A DNA stretch of 64,000 bases, from positions 248,001-312,000 of the forward strand of contig NZ_FRCS01000001.1 in NCBI RefSeq assembly GCF_900143005.1, written 5' to 3'. The position numbers and the translations under genes were made by a program. This DNA comes from Cryptosporangium aurantiacum. GTDB lineage: Bacteria; Actinomycetota; Actinomycetes; Mycobacteriales; Cryptosporangiaceae. Within the stretch, counting starts at the first letter, position 1. Each line of letters opens with the position of its first letter. The notes below the pieces were generated by a model that saw only the letters and a program-made list of their open reading frames with translations, was not told the DNA's origin and made no database searches. Below are positions 19,565 to 28,486 of the stretch, one piece after another.

Positions 19565-19993
19565 GAGGGCCTCGGCGACGCGGGCTCGGTGAAGGACGAT
19601 GAGGGTGATGCCGCCCAACAGGGTGAGGCCTAGGGCGGCGGCGCCGGTGGGGTCGAGGACGCCGTCGGCGCCGCGGGTGAGCGCGCCGACCGCGGGCCAC
19701 CCGGCGATCACCACCGTGCACAACCCCGCGGTCATCAGCCGCCGCGGCTGCTCGGCCTCGCCGTAGAACGCGTGCTTCCACGCGGCCCGGGCACCGACCG
19801 CGGCGATCGCCGCCAGCAGCAGGACGCCGAGCACCACGATGCCGAGCGCGACGCCGTCGCCGGTCGTGGTCGGCGGAGAACCGGTGAACGCCGGCAGCAC
19901 GAACGCGACCGCGACCGCCGCCCATCCGAGCGAGAGCACGGCGCCGAGCACACCGGCCGCCGCCCATCCCCGGTTCGGGGTCTCCTGACTCAC
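19556..19993 (-). CDS. Small four-helix membrane protein
   Basis: A 145-residue protein with four hydrophobic segments: VLGAVLSLGWAAVAVAFVLP, GIVVLGVLLLAAIAAVGARA, a third around AGLCTVVIAGWPAVG and a last ALGLTLLGGITLIVL. A charged loop, HAFYGEAEQPRR, lies in the middle. I place the start at GTG 19993 because AGGAG precedes it and it begins near the first helix; an ATG at 20092 would add a basic, unconserved 33 residues. No family is recognised. It is convergent with ilvC and its stop lies inside the shared palindrome. Confidence 0.65.
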   Translation of the reverse strand: MSQETPNRGWAAAGVLGAVLSLGWAAVAVAFVLPAFTGSPPTTTGDGVALGIVVLGVLLLAAIAAVGARAAWKHAFYGEAEQPRRLMTAGLCTVVIAGWPAVGALTRGADGVLDPTGAAALGLTLLGGITLIVLHRARVAEALSN

Positions 19994-20301
19994 CGCGCTC
20001 CTGTCACCGTCCGAACGTCGTGAACGATTGTGCCCGGCCGACGCACCCGACGGTCGCGTCCGGCACGGCGCGTTGAACCCGTGTGACCGCACTGACGTCT
20101 GTTTCTCGTGCTTGGTTTCTTCCGATTCGGCGTCCGGTGGCCACGGTGAGCACCGTCACGAACACCCTTCTGATGATCGCCGATGCGGAACCTTCTTCCC
20201 TACTATCGGCATCGCTGCCGTCCGCCGGTCGCAGCCGACCGCGATGGGCGCCGTGACGCAACGATGCCGACACTCGCCCGATCGCCGAAGGAACCTCCGA
20301 C
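19994..20301. other. 308-bp gap between a divergent pair, holds the serA promoter region
   Basis: No convincing gene. The region separates the divergent membrane gene and serA and must hold both promoters. TTGAAC at 20074-20079 is a possible -35 for serA but no matching -10 is clear. I see no riboswitch-like fold or attenuator here, unlike ilvB and cimA. Confidence 0.4.
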
Positions 20302-21915
20302 GTGCCTCAGCCTTCCGAGAAGAACCAGCCTGTCGTCCTCGTCGCCGAGGAGCTCGCACCGTCCGCGCTCGACGTGCTCGCCCGTGACTTCGAGGTGCGG
20401 CACGTCGACGGCGCCGACCGCCCCGCGTTGCTCGCGGCCCTCGCCGACGCGGACGCGGTCCTGGTTCGCAGCGCCACCCAGATCGACACGGCGGCCCTCG
20501 CGGCGGCGCCCCTGCTGAAGGTCGTGGCCCGGGCCGGCGTCGGATTGGACAACATCGACGTCCCGGCCGCGACCGCGCGTGGCGTCATGGTCGTCAACGC
20601 GCCCACGTCGAACATCGTGTCGGCGGCCGAGCAGGCGATCGCGCTGCTGCTGGCCAGCGCGCGCAACGTGGCCCCGGCGCACGCCGCACTCCGCGGCGGG
20701 GAGTGGAAGCGTTCGCGCTACACCGGAGTCGAGATCTCCGACAAGACGATCGGCGTCGTCGGCCTGGGCCGGATCGGCGTGCTGTTCGCGCAGCGTATGG
20801 CCGCGTTCGGGACCCGGCTGATCGCGTACGACCCGTACGTCCAGCCGACGCGCGCGGCGCAGATCGGCGTCCGGCTGGTGAGCCTGGAGGAGCTGCTCGC
20901 CGAGAGCGACTTCATCTCGATCCACCTGCCGAAGACCGCCGAGACCGTCGGACTGATCGGGGAGAAGGAGCTACGGCTCGTCAAACCGTCCGTCCGCATA
21001 GTGAACGCCGCCCGGGGCGGGCTCGTCGACGAGAAAGCCCTGTACGACGCGCTCGTCGAGGGCCGCGTCGCCGGCGCGGGCCTGGACGTCTACGCCACCG
21101 AGCCGTGCACCGACTCGCCGCTGTTCGGGCTGGAGAACGTCGTCGCGACGCCGCACCTCGGGGCGTCCACGGTGGAGGCGCAGGACAAGGCAGGACTGGC
21201 TGTCGCGCGCAGCGTCCGGCTGGCGTTGAGCGGCGAGTTCGTGCCGGACGCGGTGAACGTGCAGGCCGGCGGCGTGGTCGCGGAGGAGGTGCGGCCCGCG
21301 CTGCCGCTCGCGGAGAAGCTCGGCCGGGTGTTCACCGCGCTGGCCAGCGGGCTGGCGCAGTCGATCACGATCGACGTCCGGGGCGACATCGCCGAGTACG
21401 ACGTCAGCGTGTTGGAGCTGGCCGCGCTCAAGGGCGTGTTCGCGGACATCGTCGAGGAGTCGGTGACGTTCGTGAACGCGCCGCTGCTGGCCAAGGAACG
21501 CGGCGTCGAGGTGGGGCTGACCACCGAGTCCGACAGCCCGGAGTACCGGAACCTGGTGACGGTCTCCGGTGTGCTCGCCGACGGCCGGACGCTGAGCGTT
21601 TCGGGCACGCTGTCCGGGCCGCGACTCGTCCAGAAACTCACCAGCATCGACGGGTTCGACATCGACCTGGTCCCCGTCGGGCACCTGCTGTTCCTGCAGT
21701 ACTCGGACCGGCCCGGCGTGGTCGGCACGCTCGGCGTCCTGCTCGGGGACGCTGGGGTGAACATCGCGGGCATGCAGGTGGCGCGGGCCTTCAGCGGTGG
21801 GGAGTCGCTGATGGCGCTCGCCGTCGACCAGGCGGTGCCGGTCGACCTCGTGCAGCGGCTCGCTGCGGCGATAGGAGCTCATGCGGCGAGCACCGTCGAC
21901 CTGTCCGGAGTATGA
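20302..21915 (+). CDS. serA: D-3-phosphoglycerate dehydrogenase, long (ACT-containing) type
   Basis: First step of serine synthesis: oxidises 3-phosphoglycerate with NAD. The 537 residues fit the long actinobacterial type. An N-terminal substrate domain and a Rossmann domain carry VVGLGRIGVLFAQRM (near residue 152), the catalytic region NAARGGLVDEKALYDAL and the His in VVATPHLGAST. An allosteric substrate-binding domain (about 315-450) and a C-terminal ACT domain (LLFLQYSDRPGVVGTLG to the end) give feedback control by serine in relatives. Start is GTG. The position between ilvC and leuB is conserved in actinobacteria. Confidence 0.97.
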   Translation: MPQPSEKNQPVVLVAEELAPSALDVLARDFEVRHVDGADRPALLAALADADAVLVRSATQIDTAALAAAPLLKVVARAGVGLDNIDVPAATARGVMVVNAPTSNIVSAAEQAIALLLASARNVAPAHAALRGGEWKRSRYTGVEISDKTIGVVGLGRIGVLFAQRMAAFGTRLIAYDPYVQPTRAAQIGVRLVSLEELLAESDFISIHLPKTAETVGLIGEKELRLVKPSVRIVNAARGGLVDEKALYDALVEGRVAGAGLDVYATEPCTDSPLFGLENVVATPHLGASTVEAQDKAGLAVARSVRLALSGEFVPDAVNVQAGGVVAEEVRPALPLAEKLGRVFTALASGLAQSITIDVRGDIAEYDVSVLELAALKGVFADIVEESVTFVNAPLLAKERGVEVGLTTESDSPEYRNLVTVSGVLADGRTLSVSGTLSGPRLVQKLTSIDGFDIDLVPVGHLLFLQYSDRPGVVGTLGVLLGDAGVNIAGMQVARAFSGGESLMALAVDQAVPVDLVQRLAAAIGAHAASTVDLSGV

Positions 21916-21959
21916 GACCGGTGTACCGAGAGGTGGGAACGCTCCGCTAAGGTGAGCCC

Positions 21960-22991
21960 ATGAGCACGAACCTCGCGGTGATCGGCGGAGACGGTATCGG
22001 CCCCGAGGTGGTGGCCGAAGGACTGAAGGTGCTCGGTGCGGTGTTGCCGGGCGTCAGCACCACCGACTACGACCTCGGTGCCCGCCGCTACCACGCCACC
22101 GGCGAAGTGCTGCCGGACTCCGTCCAGGACGAGCTGGCCGGCCACGACGCGATCCTGCTCGGCGCCGTCGGCGACCCGGGCGTGCCGCCGGGCGTCCTCG
22201 AGCGAGGGCTGCTGCTGAAGCTGCGGTTCGCGTTCGACCACTTCGTGAACCTGCGGCCGGCCCGGCTCTACCCGGGTGTGTCCAGCCCGCTGAACGGCGT
22301 GAAGCCCGGCGACATCGACTTCGTCGTGGTCCGCGAGGGCACCGAGGGTCTCTACGTCGGCGCCGGTGGGGTGCTGGCCAAGGGCACCCCGCGTGAGGTC
22401 GCCACCGAGGAGAGCCTCAACTCCCGCAGCGGCGTCGAGCGGGTGATCCGGGACGCCTACGCCCGCGCGGCTGCCCGCCCACGGCGGAAGCTGACTCTCG
22501 TCCACAAGAACAACGTGCTGGTGAACGCAGGGAACCTGTGGGCACGGACCTTCGCCGAGGTGGGCAAGGAGTTCCCGGACGTCGCCACCGACTACCTGCA
22601 CGTCGACGCGGCGAGCATGTTCTTCATCACCCAGCCGCAGCGGTTCGACGTCGTGGTCACCGACAACCTGTTCGGCGACATCCTGACCGACATCGCGGCC
22701 GCGATCAGCGGTGGCATCGGGCTCGCCGCGAGCGGCAACATCAACCCGACGAAGGCGTTCCCGTCGATGTTCGAGCCGGTGCACGGCTCCGCGCCGGACA
22801 TCGCCGGCCAGGGCATCGCCGACCCGACCGCCACGATCCTGTCGGTGGCGCTGCTGCTGCAGCACCTCGGGCACACCGAGGCTGCCGAGAAGGTCGAGAA
22901 CGCGGTCGCCGACGACCTGGCAGCGCGCGAGCCGGGCGTACCCGTGCGCACTGCCGAGGTAGGCGACCGCATCGCCTCCCGCGTGAGCTGA
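21960..22991 (+). CDS. leuB: 3-isopropylmalate dehydrogenase
   Basis: Oxidative decarboxylation of 3-isopropylmalate in leucine synthesis, NAD- and Mg2+-dependent. The 343-residue sequence opens [18 protein letters not shown] and has the substrate Arg region [15 protein letters not shown], the EGTEG loop, the catalytic Lys in TLVHKNNVL, the metal site [11 protein letters not shown] and the cofactor motif [18 protein letters not shown]. It ends at a GC-rich terminator and is probably monocistronic. Confidence 0.96.
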   Translation: MSTNLAVIGGDGIGPEVVAEGLKVLGAVLPGVSTTDYDLGARRYHATGEVLPDSVQDELAGHDAILLGAVGDPGVPPGVLERGLLLKLRFAFDHFVNLRPARLYPGVSSPLNGVKPGDIDFVVVREGTEGLYVGAGGVLAKGTPREVATEESLNSRSGVERVIRDAYARAAARPRRKLTLVHKNNVLVNAGNLWARTFAEVGKEFPDVATDYLHVDAASMFFITQPQRFDVVVTDNLFGDILTDIAAAISGGIGLAASGNINPTKAFPSMFEPVHGSAPDIAGQGIADPTATILSVALLLQHLGHTEAAEKVENAVADDLAAREPGVPVRTAEVGDRIASRVS

Positions 22992-23004
22992 TCCGCGTTT
23001 TCTG

Positions 23005-23034
23005 ACGACCCGGGGCCACGCGGCCCCGGGTCGT
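23005..23034 (+). terminator. leuB terminator
   Basis: ACGACCCGGGGCC (23005-23017) pairs with GGCCCCGGGTCGT (23022-23034), 4-nt loop ACGC, followed by TCTG. A 13-bp stem with a short T-rich tail. Confidence 0.75.
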
Positions 23035-23139
23035 TCTGTATCCCGTGGCGGTGGCGACACGCCCAACCTGAACGGGCGGTAAATTCGAGTTCGGCCCCCT
23101 TCGTGGTCGGGCCGCCCCCAGCGATGCGGAAGGACCGCC

Positions 23140-24228
23140 ATGAGCAGCACCCTGGACTTCGACGTTCGCCCGACCACGAACCCGGCCGGCGCCGAGCAGC
23201 GGGCAGCCCTGCTGGTCGACCCCGGTTTCGGTCGGGTGTTCACCGACCACATGGTGACGATCAAGTACGCCGAGGGAAAGGGCTGGTACGACGCTCGGCT
23301 CGAGCCGTACGGGCCGATCAGCCTCGACCCGGCGACCGCCGCGCTCCACTACGGGCAGGAGATCTTCGAGGGCCTCAAGGTCTACCGGCACCCCGACGGT
23401 GAGCTCGGGCTGTTCCGGCCGGAGCAGAACGCCCGCCGGTTCAACCGCTCGGCGGCCCGGCTGGCGATGCCGCAGCTACCCGAGGAGCTGTTCCTCGAGT
23501 CGATCCGGATCCTCGTCGAGCACGACAAGGAGTGGGTGCCCAGCGCCCCGGAGACGAGCCTCTACCTGCGGCCGTTCATGTTCGCGACCGACCCGTACCT
23601 GGGCGTCCGTCCGGCGCAGGAGTACCTGTACGTGCTGATCGCCTCGCCGGTCGGCGCGTACTTCCCGCGCGGCGTCGAGCCGGTGAGCGTCTGGCTCTCG
23701 ACCGACTACACCCGGGCCGCGCCGGGCGGCACCGGCGAGGCGAAGTGCGCCGGAAACTACGCCGCGAGCCTGGTGGCACAGGCCCAGGCTGCTGCGCAGG
23801 GCTGCGACCAGGTGGTCTGGCTGGACGCGATCGAGCACAAGTACATCGAGGAGATGGGCGGGATGAACCTGTACTTCATCCTCGACGGCGACACGCTCGT
23901 CACGCCCGAACTCAACGGGTCGCTGCTGCCCGGCGTCACCCGGGACAGCATCCTGCTGCTGGCCGAGGAGTTCGGTCTGCGCACCGAGGTGCGGCGGATC
24001 TCCACCGACGAGTGGCGCGAGTCGGCCGCCAGCGGGCGGATGACCGAGGCGTTCGCGTGCGGCACCGCCGCGGTGATCACGCCGGTCGGGCACGTGAAGA
24101 GCTCGGACGGTGAGTTCACGGTCGCCGACGGCGGATCCGGCGAGGTGACGATGAAGCTGCGCGGCAAGCTCCTCGACATCCAGCACGGCCGGACCGACGA
24201 CACGCACGGCTGGGTCACCCGCCTCTGA
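23140..24228 (+). CDS. ilvE: Branched-chain amino acid aminotransferase
   Basis: Last step of Leu/Ile/Val synthesis, fold type IV PLP enzyme. The 362 residues fit the larger actinobacterial/eukaryotic BCAT class. Visible features are HYGQEIFEGLKVYRH near residue 70, Lys202 in GEAKCAGNYAAS as the PLP Lys, the EMGGMNLYFI loop and the late CGTAAVITPVG phosphate-binding motif. AAGGA precedes the ATG. An inverted repeat follows the stop. It completes the pathway with ilvBNC, ilvD, leuB and leuCD in this window. Confidence 0.96.
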   Translation: MSSTLDFDVRPTTNPAGAEQRAALLVDPGFGRVFTDHMVTIKYAEGKGWYDARLEPYGPISLDPATAALHYGQEIFEGLKVYRHPDGELGLFRPEQNARRFNRSAARLAMPQLPEELFLESIRILVEHDKEWVPSAPETSLYLRPFMFATDPYLGVRPAQEYLYVLIASPVGAYFPRGVEPVSVWLSTDYTRAAPGGTGEAKCAGNYAASLVAQAQAAAQGCDQVVWLDAIEHKYIEEMGGMNLYFILDGDTLVTPELNGSLLPGVTRDSILLLAEEFGLRTEVRRISTDEWRESAASGRMTEAFACGTAAVITPVGHVKSSDGEFTVADGGSGEVTMKLRGKLLDIQHGRTDDTHGWVTRL

Positions 24229-24234
24229 CTCGCG

Positions 24235-24274
24235 CTGTCAAATCGCTGGTGCTATCACGACCACGATTTGACAG
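24235..24274 (+). terminator. Inverted repeat after ilvE
   Basis: CTGTCAAATCG (24235-24245) mirrors CGATTTGACAG (24264-24274), and inner TGGT/ACCA can extend it. It lies just after the ilvE stop and could be a terminator. It has no T run and is less GC-rich than others here, so an operator for the next gene pair is also possible. Confidence 0.5.
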
Positions 24275-24364
24275 TGCCGGGCGGGAGGGACTGGTGTACG
24301 GAAGTACGCTGCCGCTCGGAGCCGCCTTGCTCTGGCGGCGGACCGAGAGCGCCCGGGAGGCGAC

Positions 24365-24535
24365 GTGTTCGGCGGCGACGACGACCACTACGACGTGGAA
24401 CTCAACAAGGACGACTTGAGCATCCACTGGCTCAAGCGCAAGCTCAACGACCGGTGGAAGGACGGCTGGGCACTCAAGCAGACCGTCATCCAGGGCGGCA
24501 ACACGATCCTGATCTTCGAGCGGATCGGGCAGTGA
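24365..24535 (+). CDS. 56-residue acidic/amphipathic protein coupled to DUF2252 gene
   Basis: Small gene starting with GTG after GGGAGG. The product begins MFGGDDDHYD, continues with a mixed-charge Trp-rich helix (IHWLKRKLNDRWKDGWALK) and ends in a beta-like TILIFERIG. Its TGA overlaps the GTG of the DUF2252 gene by four bases (GTGA), the coupling used by genuine operon pairs here. No signal peptide, membrane segment or Cys pair. I recognise no family; a partner or regulator of the DUF2252 protein is inference. Confidence 0.7.
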   Translation: MFGGDDDHYDVELNKDDLSIHWLKRKLNDRWKDGWALKQTVIQGGNTILIFERIGQ

Positions 24536-25899
24536 GCGACACGTCAGCGTCCGCGCTGATCGAGGCGATCGCGGCCCGTCCCGCCGAGGAGCGGTCAGAG
24601 CAGCTGATCAAGATCCTCGTCGACACGTTCGAGCCGCTGATCGAGGCCGCGCCCGCCGCGTTCCGCACGAAGTTCCGGAAAATGGCGGCCGACCCGTTCG
24701 CGTTCTACCGGGGCAGCGCGTGCATCTTCTACGCCGACGTCACCGACGAGCGGATCGACGTCGAGGACCCGTGGACCGACGAGCGCACCCGCCGGGTCTG
24801 GATCCAGGGTGACCTGCACTGCCAGAACTTCGGCACGTACATGGACTCGTCCGGCGTGCTGGTGTTCGACGTCAACGACTACGACGAGGCTTACGTCGGT
24901 CACTACACCTGGGACCTGCAGCGGCTCGCGGCCAGCCTCGCGCTGCTCGGCTTCGGAAAAGCCTTGTCGGACGGCACGATCGAACGAATGATCCGCACGG
25001 TGTCCGACGCGTACCTGGGCACCGTACGGCGGTTCGTCGCGCACCACGGCGATGAGGAGTTCCGGCTCACGCTGGACAGTGCCACCGGCGTGCTCCGGGA
25101 CGTCCTGCTCGACTCGCGGATGCAGACCCGGATCGCGTTGCTGCAGCGCACCACGACGATCCGCAACTCCGACCGGGTGTTCCGCGAGGGCCCGGGGGTG
25201 CGGCTGCTGGAGTCGTCGGAGAAGGAGCTGGTCGAAGCCGCTTTCCGCCAGTACCTGGAGACGATTCCGGCGGGGAAGCGGAAAGATGTTCACAGCTACG
25301 TGGTGAAGGACATCGTCGGGCGGTCCGGGTTCGGGATCGGGTCGGCGGGGCTACCCGCGTACAACCTGCTGGTGGAAGGCGCCACGCAGGCGCTGGAGAA
25401 CGACGTCGTGCTGTCGATGAAGCAGGGCAACATCGCAGCGCCCAGCCGGGTCGTGCACGACGCTTCGATCGCCGGCTACTTCCGGCATCATGGGCACCGC
25501 ACGGTGGTGTCGCAGCGGGCGCTGCAGGCGCACGCCGACCCGTGGCTGGGGTGGACCGAGATCAACGGTGTCGGGCAGGTCGTGCAGGAGCTGTCGCCGT
25601 ACGAGAACGACATCGACTGGTCGGACGTGAACGAGCCGGCCGACATCATGCCGCTGCTCGACCAGCTCGGACAGGCGGTGGCGAAGGTTCACTGCGTGTC
25701 GGACGCCGACAGCGAGCAGAGTCTGGTGAAGTTCCAGACCGAGGACGCGATCGTCACCGCGGTCGGTGACCGGGACGACGAGTTCGCCGCCGATCTGGTG
25801 GCGTTCGGGCTGGGGTACGCGCGGCAGGTCCGCGATGACCACCGGTACTTCGTCGACGCGTTCCGCAACGGGCGCATCCCCGGCGTCGACGGGGGCTAG
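24532..25899 (+). CDS. DUF2252 family protein, kinase-like fold
   Basis: A 455-residue protein of DUF2252, a family related to aminoglycoside phosphotransferase/protein-kinase folds. The catalytic-like motif GDLHCQNFGTYMD (family GDxHxxNFG) and the metal-like FDVNDYDEAYVGHYTWDLQRL (FDxNDFDE) are present, with an N-terminal FRKMAADPFAFYRGSA that serves as the family opening. Biochemical function is not established. The GTG at 24532 overlaps the preceding small gene. It precedes a FadR regulator by 14 bp, but that gene probably belongs with the cluster further on. Confidence 0.85.
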   Translation: MSDTSASALIEAIAARPAEERSEQLIKILVDTFEPLIEAAPAAFRTKFRKMAADPFAFYRGSACIFYADVTDERIDVEDPWTDERTRRVWIQGDLHCQNFGTYMDSSGVLVFDVNDYDEAYVGHYTWDLQRLAASLALLGFGKALSDGTIERMIRTVSDAYLGTVRRFVAHHGDEEFRLTLDSATGVLRDVLLDSRMQTRIALLQRTTTIRNSDRVFREGPGVRLLESSEKELVEAAFRQYLETIPAGKRKDVHSYVVKDIVGRSGFGIGSAGLPAYNLLVEGATQALENDVVLSMKQGNIAAPSRVVHDASIAGYFRHHGHRTVVSQRALQAHADPWLGWTEINGVGQVVQELSPYENDIDWSDVNEPADIMPLLDQLGQAVAKVHCVSDADSEQSLVKFQTEDAIVTAVGDRDDEFAADLVAFGLGYARQVRDDHRYFVDAFRNGRIPGVDGG

Positions 25900-25913
25900 A
25901 TATCGACCGCGGG

Positions 25914-26783
25914 ATGGCCCCACAGGCCCCCCGCCCCGGCGCCGGGTCCGGGGCGGGGCCTCAGCGGGCCAGGCCCCCCGACCGTGCAGCTCCCGGGTCC
26001 GGGGCGGGGCCTCAGCGGGCCAGGCCCCCCGACCGTGCAGCTCCCGGGTCCGGGGCGGGGCCGGAGCCCGGGCCGGATTTGGCGTTGGCGCGGACGTTGT
26101 TCCGGCCGGTGCGGGACGGGAACGCGTTCGAGGCGACCGTCGAGCGGCTGGCGACCGCGATCCGGCTCGGCGCGGTCACCGACCGGCTGCCGCCCGAGCG
26201 CGAACTCGCCACGATGCTGGGCGTCAGCCGGATGACGCTCCGGGACGCCCTGCAAGCGCTCGCCGACGCCGGCTACGTCACGTCGCGGCGCGGCCGGGGC
26301 GGCGGCACGTTCGTCCGGTTCCGGCTCCCCGCCGACCAGGACGCCCACGCGGTCGCGCGCTCGATGGGGGAGACGCTGACCCACGCACTGGACTACCGCC
26401 GGATCATCGAACCCGGCGCTGCGGCGCTCGCCGCCGAGACGACGCTGTCGGCCGCCGAGCAGCAGTACCTCACCGGCTGCCTCGCCGAGGTCGCCGATGC
26501 CACCGAGGACGCCGTCCGCAGGCGCGCCGATTCGCGGCTGCACCTGGCGATCGCGAGCGTGACCGGCAACGCGCCGCTGATCGCCGCCGTTGCCGACGTT
26601 CAGGGGCGGCTCTCCGGGCTGCTGGAGCTGATCCCGGTGCTCCGGCACAACATCGCGCACTCCGACGCCCAGCACGCCGAGATCGTCGAGGCGATCCTGG
26701 CCGGTGACCGCGAGCGAGCCGCCGCCACGATGACCCGACATTGCGACGGCACGGCGGCGCTGCTTCGCGGCTTTCTCCGGTGA
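25914..26783 (+). CDS. GntR/FadR-type transcriptional regulator (start uncertain)
   Basis: Regulator with an N-terminal winged helix (FEATVERLATAIRLGAV, LPPERELATMLGVSRMTLRDALQALADAGYV) and a C-terminal FCD ligand domain (YRRIIEPGAAALAA, RADSRLHLAIASVTGN, HAEIVEAILAGDRERA). The FCD metal-type His/Asp residues appear present. From ATG 25914 the first 55 residues are Pro/Ala/Arg-rich and come from two exact 51-bp copies. A TTG at 26079 or 26085 would start right before the wHTH and leave the repeats untranslated, which I find equally likely. It sits 307 bp ahead of the glutamine-synthetase-like operon, its likely target. Confidence 0.8.
   Translation: MAPQAPRPGAGSGAGPQRARPPDRAAPGSGAGPQRARPPDRAAPGSGAGPEPGPDLALARTLFRPVRDGNAFEATVERLATAIRLGAVTDRLPPERELATMLGVSRMTLRDALQALADAGYVTSRRGRGGGTFVRFRLPADQDAHAVARSMGETLTHALDYRRIIEPGAAALAAETTLSAAEQQYLTGCLAEVADATEDAVRRRADSRLHLAIASVTGNAPLIAAVADVQGRLSGLLELIPVLRHNIAHSDAQHAEIVEAILAGDRERAAATMTRHCDGTAALLRGFLR
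25943..26063 (+). repeat. 51-bp tandem duplication before or in the FadR gene
   Basis: Copy 1 is 25943-25993, copy 2 is 25994-26044, and a partial third copy runs to about 26063. Units start with CGGGTCCGGGGCGGGGCC, the two full copies appear identical, and the length is a multiple of three, so the reading frame is kept. Recent slippage or unequal exchange is likely. Confidence 0.85.
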
Positions 26784-27090
26784 TGCTGTGATTGGTGCGT
26801 TGCCCACGTGATGTCGATGAACGGCTTTCCCCGCCAGAGCGGGGGTAACGGTTCATCCACGCCACGCGGATCAATCACCATCCATCGCGCGCGACCGGCG
26901 GGCCCCCCGTGCGGTGGCGCGGGGGCGTGCGGTGGTGCCGCCGCGGGCGGCGGAAAGCGGTGTCGCGGGGCGTGCGGTGGCGCGCTGCGTTGCGTCCACG
27001 TAAAGGTCTGAACGGAGACCATTGCGCGGAACAGCGCCCACGTTCTACGTTGCGCCCAGCAGACGGAGCGCACAGAGGGAGGCGGGTCGG
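26784..27090. other. 307-bp gap before the glutamine-synthetase-like gene
   Basis: No convincing gene; a Gly/Cys-rich ORF here looks like a composition artefact. Near the FadR end a hairpin CCCCGC-CAGA-GCGGGG (about 26830-26845) may be a terminator. Further on GTGCGGTGG occurs three times within 75 bp (from about 26909), a possible regulatory or low-complexity repeat. The operon promoter should lie here. Confidence 0.4.
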
Positions 27091-28428
27091 TTGGATCTCG
27101 AACAGCTACGCGTGGAGATCGCCGGCGGAAAGGTCGACACGGTCGTCCTCGGCTTCACCGACATGCAGGGTCGCCTGCAGGGCAAACGGCTGGACGCCGG
27201 GTACTTCCTCTCGGACGTGCTGGACCACGCCGCCGAGGGCTGCAACTACCTGCTCGCGGTCGATGTCGACATGAACACCGTCGAGGGCTACGCGATGAGC
27301 TCGTGGTCCACCGGCTACGGGGACTTCGTCCTGCGGCCCGACCTGAGCACGCTGCACCACATCCCGTGGCACCCCGGCAGCGTCGGGCTGCTCGCCGACC
27401 TGGAGTGGCTCGACGGATCGCCGGTCGTGGCCTCGCCCCGGCAGATCCTGCGCAAACAGGCCGACCGGCTCGCCGAGCGCGGCTGGAAGGCCTACGCGGG
27501 CACCGAGCTCGAGTTCATCGTGTACCGCGACTCCTACGAGGACGCGTGGAACGCCGGCTACCGCAACCTCACCCCGGCGAACCAGTACAACAGCGACTAC
27601 TCGCTGCTCGGCACTGCGCGGATCGAGCCCTTACTGCGCCGGATCCGGCTCGCGATGACCGGCGCCGGGCTGACCGTGGAGTCCGCCAAGGGTGAGTGCA
27701 ACCTCGGCCAGCACGAGATCGCGTTCAAGTACGACGAGGTCACCGCGGCCTGCGACCACCACGTCATCTACAAGAACGGTGCCAAGGAGATCGCAGCCCA
27801 GGACGGCGTCAGCATCACGTTCATGGCGAAGGTGAACGAGCGGGAAGGGAACTCCTGCCACATCCACCTGTCGCTGCGGGACTTCTCCGGCGCCCCGGTC
27901 TTCGCCGACGGCGACGGGTTCTCGACGCTGTTCGAGCAGTTCCTCGCCGGTCAGCTGAAGTACCTGCCGGAGCTGACGCTGATGTTCGCGCCGAACATCA
28001 ACTCGTACAAGCGGTACGCGGAGGGCAGTTTCGCGCCCACTGCGGTCGCGTGGGGCCGGGACAACCGCACCTGTGCGCTGCGGGTGGTGGGGCACGGCCA
28101 TGCGCTGCGCGTGGAGAACCGGGTGCCGGGCGCGGACGTCAACCCGTACCTCGCGTCGGCGGCGATGCTGGTCGCGGGCCTGGCGGGCATCGAAGAGGAA
28201 CTGCCGCTGGAACCCGAACTGGTCGGCAACGCGTACGTGTCCGACGCGCCGCGGGTCCCGAAGACGCTGCGTGACGCCCGGGACGCGTTCGCCGCGTCGG
28301 CGCTGGCCCGCACCGCGTTCGGCGACGACGTCGTCGACCACTACCTCAATGCCGCGGACGTCGAGCTGACCGCGTTCGACGCCGTGGTCACCGACTGGGA
28401 GCTGCGCCGGGGCTTCGAGCGCCTCTAA
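27091..28428 (+). CDS. Glutamine synthetase-like gamma-glutamyl ligase
   Basis: A 445-residue type I glutamine-synthetase-fold protein. ATP/metal motifs are present: GTELEFIVYRD, GECNLGQHEIAFKYDE, SCHIHLSLRDF, the nucleotide loop region NSYKRYAEGSFAPTAVAWG and ENRVPGADVNPYL. It lacks the adenylylation-site Tyr motif of GlnA1, like the actinobacterial GlnA3/GlnA4 group that glutamylates polyamines or ethanolamine. TTG at 27091 is chosen because GAGGGAGG lies just before it; a TTG at 27022 would add an unconserved basic stretch. The cluster with ALDH, SDR, FadR and a nearby C26 hydrolase points to gamma-glutamyl catabolism of an amine. Confidence 0.85.
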   Translation: MDLEQLRVEIAGGKVDTVVLGFTDMQGRLQGKRLDAGYFLSDVLDHAAEGCNYLLAVDVDMNTVEGYAMSSWSTGYGDFVLRPDLSTLHHIPWHPGSVGLLADLEWLDGSPVVASPRQILRKQADRLAERGWKAYAGTELEFIVYRDSYEDAWNAGYRNLTPANQYNSDYSLLGTARIEPLLRRIRLAMTGAGLTVESAKGECNLGQHEIAFKYDEVTAACDHHVIYKNGAKEIAAQDGVSITFMAKVNEREGNSCHIHLSLRDFSGAPVFADGDGFSTLFEQFLAGQLKYLPELTLMFAPNINSYKRYAEGSFAPTAVAWGRDNRTCALRVVGHGHALRVENRVPGADVNPYLASAAMLVAGLAGIEEELPLEPELVGNAYVSDAPRVPKTLRDARDAFAASALARTAFGDDVVDHYLNAADVELTAFDAVVTDWELRRGFERL

Positions 28429-28486
28429 GGAGCACCATCCCCTACGCGCCCCCGCCCGGCCCCCCGAAACCGGAAGAGGTCTTCGT

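Noticed and set aside
26808-27011. A 67-codon Gly/Cys-rich ORF before the glutamine-synthetase-like gene
   Set aside because: Low complexity caused by GTGCGGTGG repeats and no ribosome binding site; more likely promoter DNA.
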